Below are positions 34,441-34,516 of a stretch of 34,516 nucleotides of DNA, one piece after another. The stretch comes from an uncultured Candidatus Saccharibacteria bacterium. Its GTDB lineage: Bacteria; Patescibacteriota; Saccharimonadia; Saccharimonadales; Saccharimonadaceae. Position numbers and translations under genes: made by a program. The notes beneath the pieces were generated by a model. It saw nothing but the letters and a program-made list of their open reading frames with translations. It had not been told where the DNA came from and did no database searches. Where the stretch lies: assembly GCA_946186455.1 (NCBI GenBank), contig CAMHNK010000007.1:1-34516 (forward strand), given 5' to 3'. The first letter of the stretch is position 1, and each line of letters begins with the position of its first letter.

Positions 34441-34516
34441 GGGGGTATAGCTCAGTTGGTTAGAGCATGCGTCTTATACACGCAGTGTCCTTGGTTCGAG
34501 TCCAAGTACCCCCACC
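34441..34516 (+). tRNA. tRNA-Ile(TAT), truncated by the window end in CCA
   Basis: GGGGGTA TA GCTC AGTTGGTTA GAGC A TGCGT CTTATAC ACGCA GTGTC CTTGG TTCGAGT CCAAG TACCCCC A CC; full cloverleaf. Confidence 0.92.

Noticed and set aside
1-34516. Alternative genetic code (UGA as Gly, as in Gracilibacteria/Absconditabacteria)
   Set aside because: TGA is used as the terminator at 4233 and 7600, and no in-frame TGA interrupts conserved proteins.
1-34516. CRISPR array, IS element or prophage
   Set aside because: No regularly spaced repeats, transposase, integrase or phage structural genes seen; only short tRNA-associated repeats.

Overview
The window looks like a gene-dense chromosomal segment from a Patescibacteria/CPR bacterium, most likely Candidatus Saccharibacteria (TM7). 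That assignment is inferred from gene content, the minimal housekeeping set, type IV pilin genes and normal use of TGA as a stop; no search was run. Core genes recognised: rpsT, holA, mutM, polA, rpoD, dnaG, mscL, orn, argS, tpiA, rplY, grpE, hrcA, plus five tRNAs (Asp, Gly, His, initiator Met, Ile). Other genes include a DHH-like protein with a disordered tail, a VirB2-like pilin, DAGK and zeta-like kinases, a lamin-tail surface protein and a type IV minor-pilin cluster. No CRISPR array, transposase or phage module was seen. The observations most worth follow-up are: (1) a 145-aa ORF resembling an autonomous NrdD glycyl-radical domain, driven by a perfect-consensus sigma70 promoter whose spacer is a near-consensus NrdR box; (2) a window-wide TATAAT-N6-ATG arrangement predicting pervasive leaderless mRNAs, including a 26-bp perfect palindrome acting as a divergent double leaderless promoter; (3) a PfkB-like domain with an altered GAGD motif fused to a class I FBP aldolase; (4) a tRNA-Ile with a UAU anticodon, implying decoding of AUA without lysidine; (5) an initiator tRNA with a C1:C72 mismatch and an incomplete 3-GC stem; (6) a lipoamide-dehydrogenase-family enzyme lacking the redox-active cysteines and a DnaG lacking all zinc ligands; (7) tRNA-3'-end duplications resembling att scars.
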